A stretch of DNA of 7,334 nt from Gemmatimonadota bacterium (GTDB lineage Bacteria; JAAXHH01): NCBI GenBank assembly GCA_026713285.1, contig JAPOOT010000187.1, positions 1 to 7,334 on the forward strand, written 5' to 3'. The notes beneath the pieces are model-generated. The model was not told where the DNA came from and made no database searches. It was given only the letters and a program-made list of their open reading frames with translations. The translations under genes and the position numbers were made by a program. Every line of letters starts with the position of its first letter. Position 1 is the stretch's first letter. Positions 6,436-7,334 of the stretch are shown one piece after another.

Positions 6436-7334
6436 ATGAAAGCCGCCAAAATCTACGATATCGACGATATCCGTATCGAGGAAATGGACACGCCGGCCAT
6501 CTCGGCGCGGGACGCCTTGGTGAAGATGCGCAGCTGCGGAATCTGCAGCGGAGACGTAACGCCCTGGTACATCCGGCGGAAGGCGCCCATCGTCATCGGA
6601 CACGAACCGACCGGTGTCATCGAAGCACTGGGCGACGAGGTGGAAGGGCTGTCCGTGGGAGACCGGGTGTTCATTCACCACCATGCGCCCTGCTACAGGT
6701 GCCGGCACTGCCGCCGCGGCAATTTCACCATGTGCGCCACCTGGAAGGAAACCCGTCTCGACCCCGGCGGCGCAGCCGAGTACGTCCGGGTCCCGGAGAT
6801 CAATCTCCGCTATGACACCCTGGTGCTGCCGGACCCGGTATCCTTCGACGACGGCGCCCTGATCGAGCCCGTGGCCTGTTCCGTGAAGGCGATCGAACGC
6901 GCCCGCATCCGCCCTGGCGACATCGTGCTCGTCATCGGACTGGGCCTCATGGGGATGTTGAACGGGATCGTGGCCCGACACTACGGGGCAAAGACCGTCA
7001 TCGGCGCCGACAGGGTACCCTATCGGCTGAAAAAAGCGCTCGAACTCGGCATGGACCACACAGTGGATGTGCGTGAGCATGATCTGGCCGAGTCGGTGCA
7101 TGAGATTACGGACGGCGTCATGGCCGACGCGGTCATCGTCGGCCCGGGGAGCATCCCCGCGATGCAGACCGGCCTGACTTGCGTGGGCAAGGGAGGAATC
7201 GTCCTGCTATTCATGTCCTCACCCGAGGAGGATGTGCTTGCCTTCAAGCCCTATGACCTGTACTTTAACGATGTATCGATCGTGTGCAGCTATTCCTGCG
7301 GTCCGCACGACACCCGCATGGCGCTGGACCTGAT
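6436..7334 (+). CDS. Zinc-dependent medium-chain dehydrogenase (MDR family), second of a pair; 3' end cut
   Basis: The frame is open from ATG 6436 to the right edge, 299 residues of an expected 340 or so. It belongs to the same family as its upstream neighbour. Catalytic zinc ligands are Cys37, His56-Glu57 (GHE) and Glu144 (EPVAC). The structural zinc cysteines are 86, 89, 92 and 100. The Rossmann motif is GLGLMG (168-173), and the next strand ends GADR with Asp192, the usual sign of NAD preference. The active-site loop reads CGICSGD, where most relatives have CGICGSD or CGICGTD, so glycine and serine are exchanged. A His triplet (81-83) precedes the structural lobe. The gap to the upstream gene is 17 bp, so the two are probably one operon driven by the promoter near 5289. 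The substrate is unknown. Family is sure; the NAD preference is inferred. Confidence 0.92.
   Translation, partial: MKAAKIYDIDDIRIEEMDTPAISARDALVKMRSCGICSGDVTPWYIRRKAPIVIGHEPTGVIEALGDEVEGLSVGDRVFIHHHAPCYRCRHCRRGNFTMCATWKETRLDPGGAAEYVRVPEINLRYDTLVLPDPVSFDDGALIEPVACSVKAIERARIRPGDIVLVIGLGLMGMLNGIVARHYGAKTVIGADRVPYRLKKALELGMDHTVDVREHDLAESVHEITDGVMADAVIVGPGSIPAMQTGLTCVGKGGIVLLFMSSPEEDVLAFKPYDLYFNDVSIVCSYSCGPHDTRMALDL

Noticed and set aside
6286..7101. Minus-strand open frame (271 codons) opposite the two dehydrogenases
   Set aside because: Antisense to two genes with full zinc and Rossmann motifs; crosses their junction and shows no domain.

Overview
The window is GC-rich and densely coded. It looks like bacterial chromosome: short or overlapping gene junctions, Shine-Dalgarno motifs at some starts, and a lipoprotein signal peptide on a secreted binding protein. 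The lipobox and the DadA-like oxidase fit a bacterium. Nothing seen fixes the phylum; an uncultured, heterotrophic, environmental lineage is only a guess. I see no rRNA, tRNA, CRISPR array, insertion sequence or phage gene.

Left part (1-5226, all minus strand). Read in transcription order, this is a four-gene cluster. First comes an M19 (renal/membrane dipeptidase-like) metallopeptidase homologue that has lost its first metal-binding motif. Second is an OppA-type peptide-binding lipoprotein. Third is a DadA-like FAD-dependent amine/D-amino-acid oxidase. Fourth is a MATE-family multidrug/toxin exporter, cut off by the left edge. Close spacing suggests co-transcription. Together the genes suggest capture of small peptides, cleavage of dipeptides (M19 enzymes often act on dipeptides with a C-terminal D-residue) and oxidation of the freed D-amino acid, with an exporter at the end. 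No ABC permease or ATPase is visible, so the uptake role is inferred from the binding protein alone.

Middle (5227-5389). A 163-bp divergent intergenic region carries a good sigma70-type promoter for the rightward genes (exact TATAAT). It also holds a Shine-Dalgarno-led GTG for the leftward cluster. A second promoter-like element lies just inside the leftward ORF and would start transcription exactly on an internal ATG.

Right part (5390-7334, plus strand). Two zinc-dependent medium-chain dehydrogenases (MDR, threonine/sorbitol dehydrogenase-like) lie 17 bp apart; the second is cut by the right edge. Both keep the catalytic zinc ligands and the four-cysteine structural zinc lobe. They differ at the nucleotide-binding position that usually sets NAD versus NADP preference, so they may be complementary oxidoreductases on related polyol or hydroxy-acid substrates.

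The most interesting points are the M19 protein with HxD replaced by DxP, the candidate leaderless start of that gene, a perfect 15-bp in-frame tandem duplication in the lipoprotein signal peptide, a duplicated 3' end of the binding-protein gene, and a 12-bp GC palindrome abutting the start codon of the second dehydrogenase.
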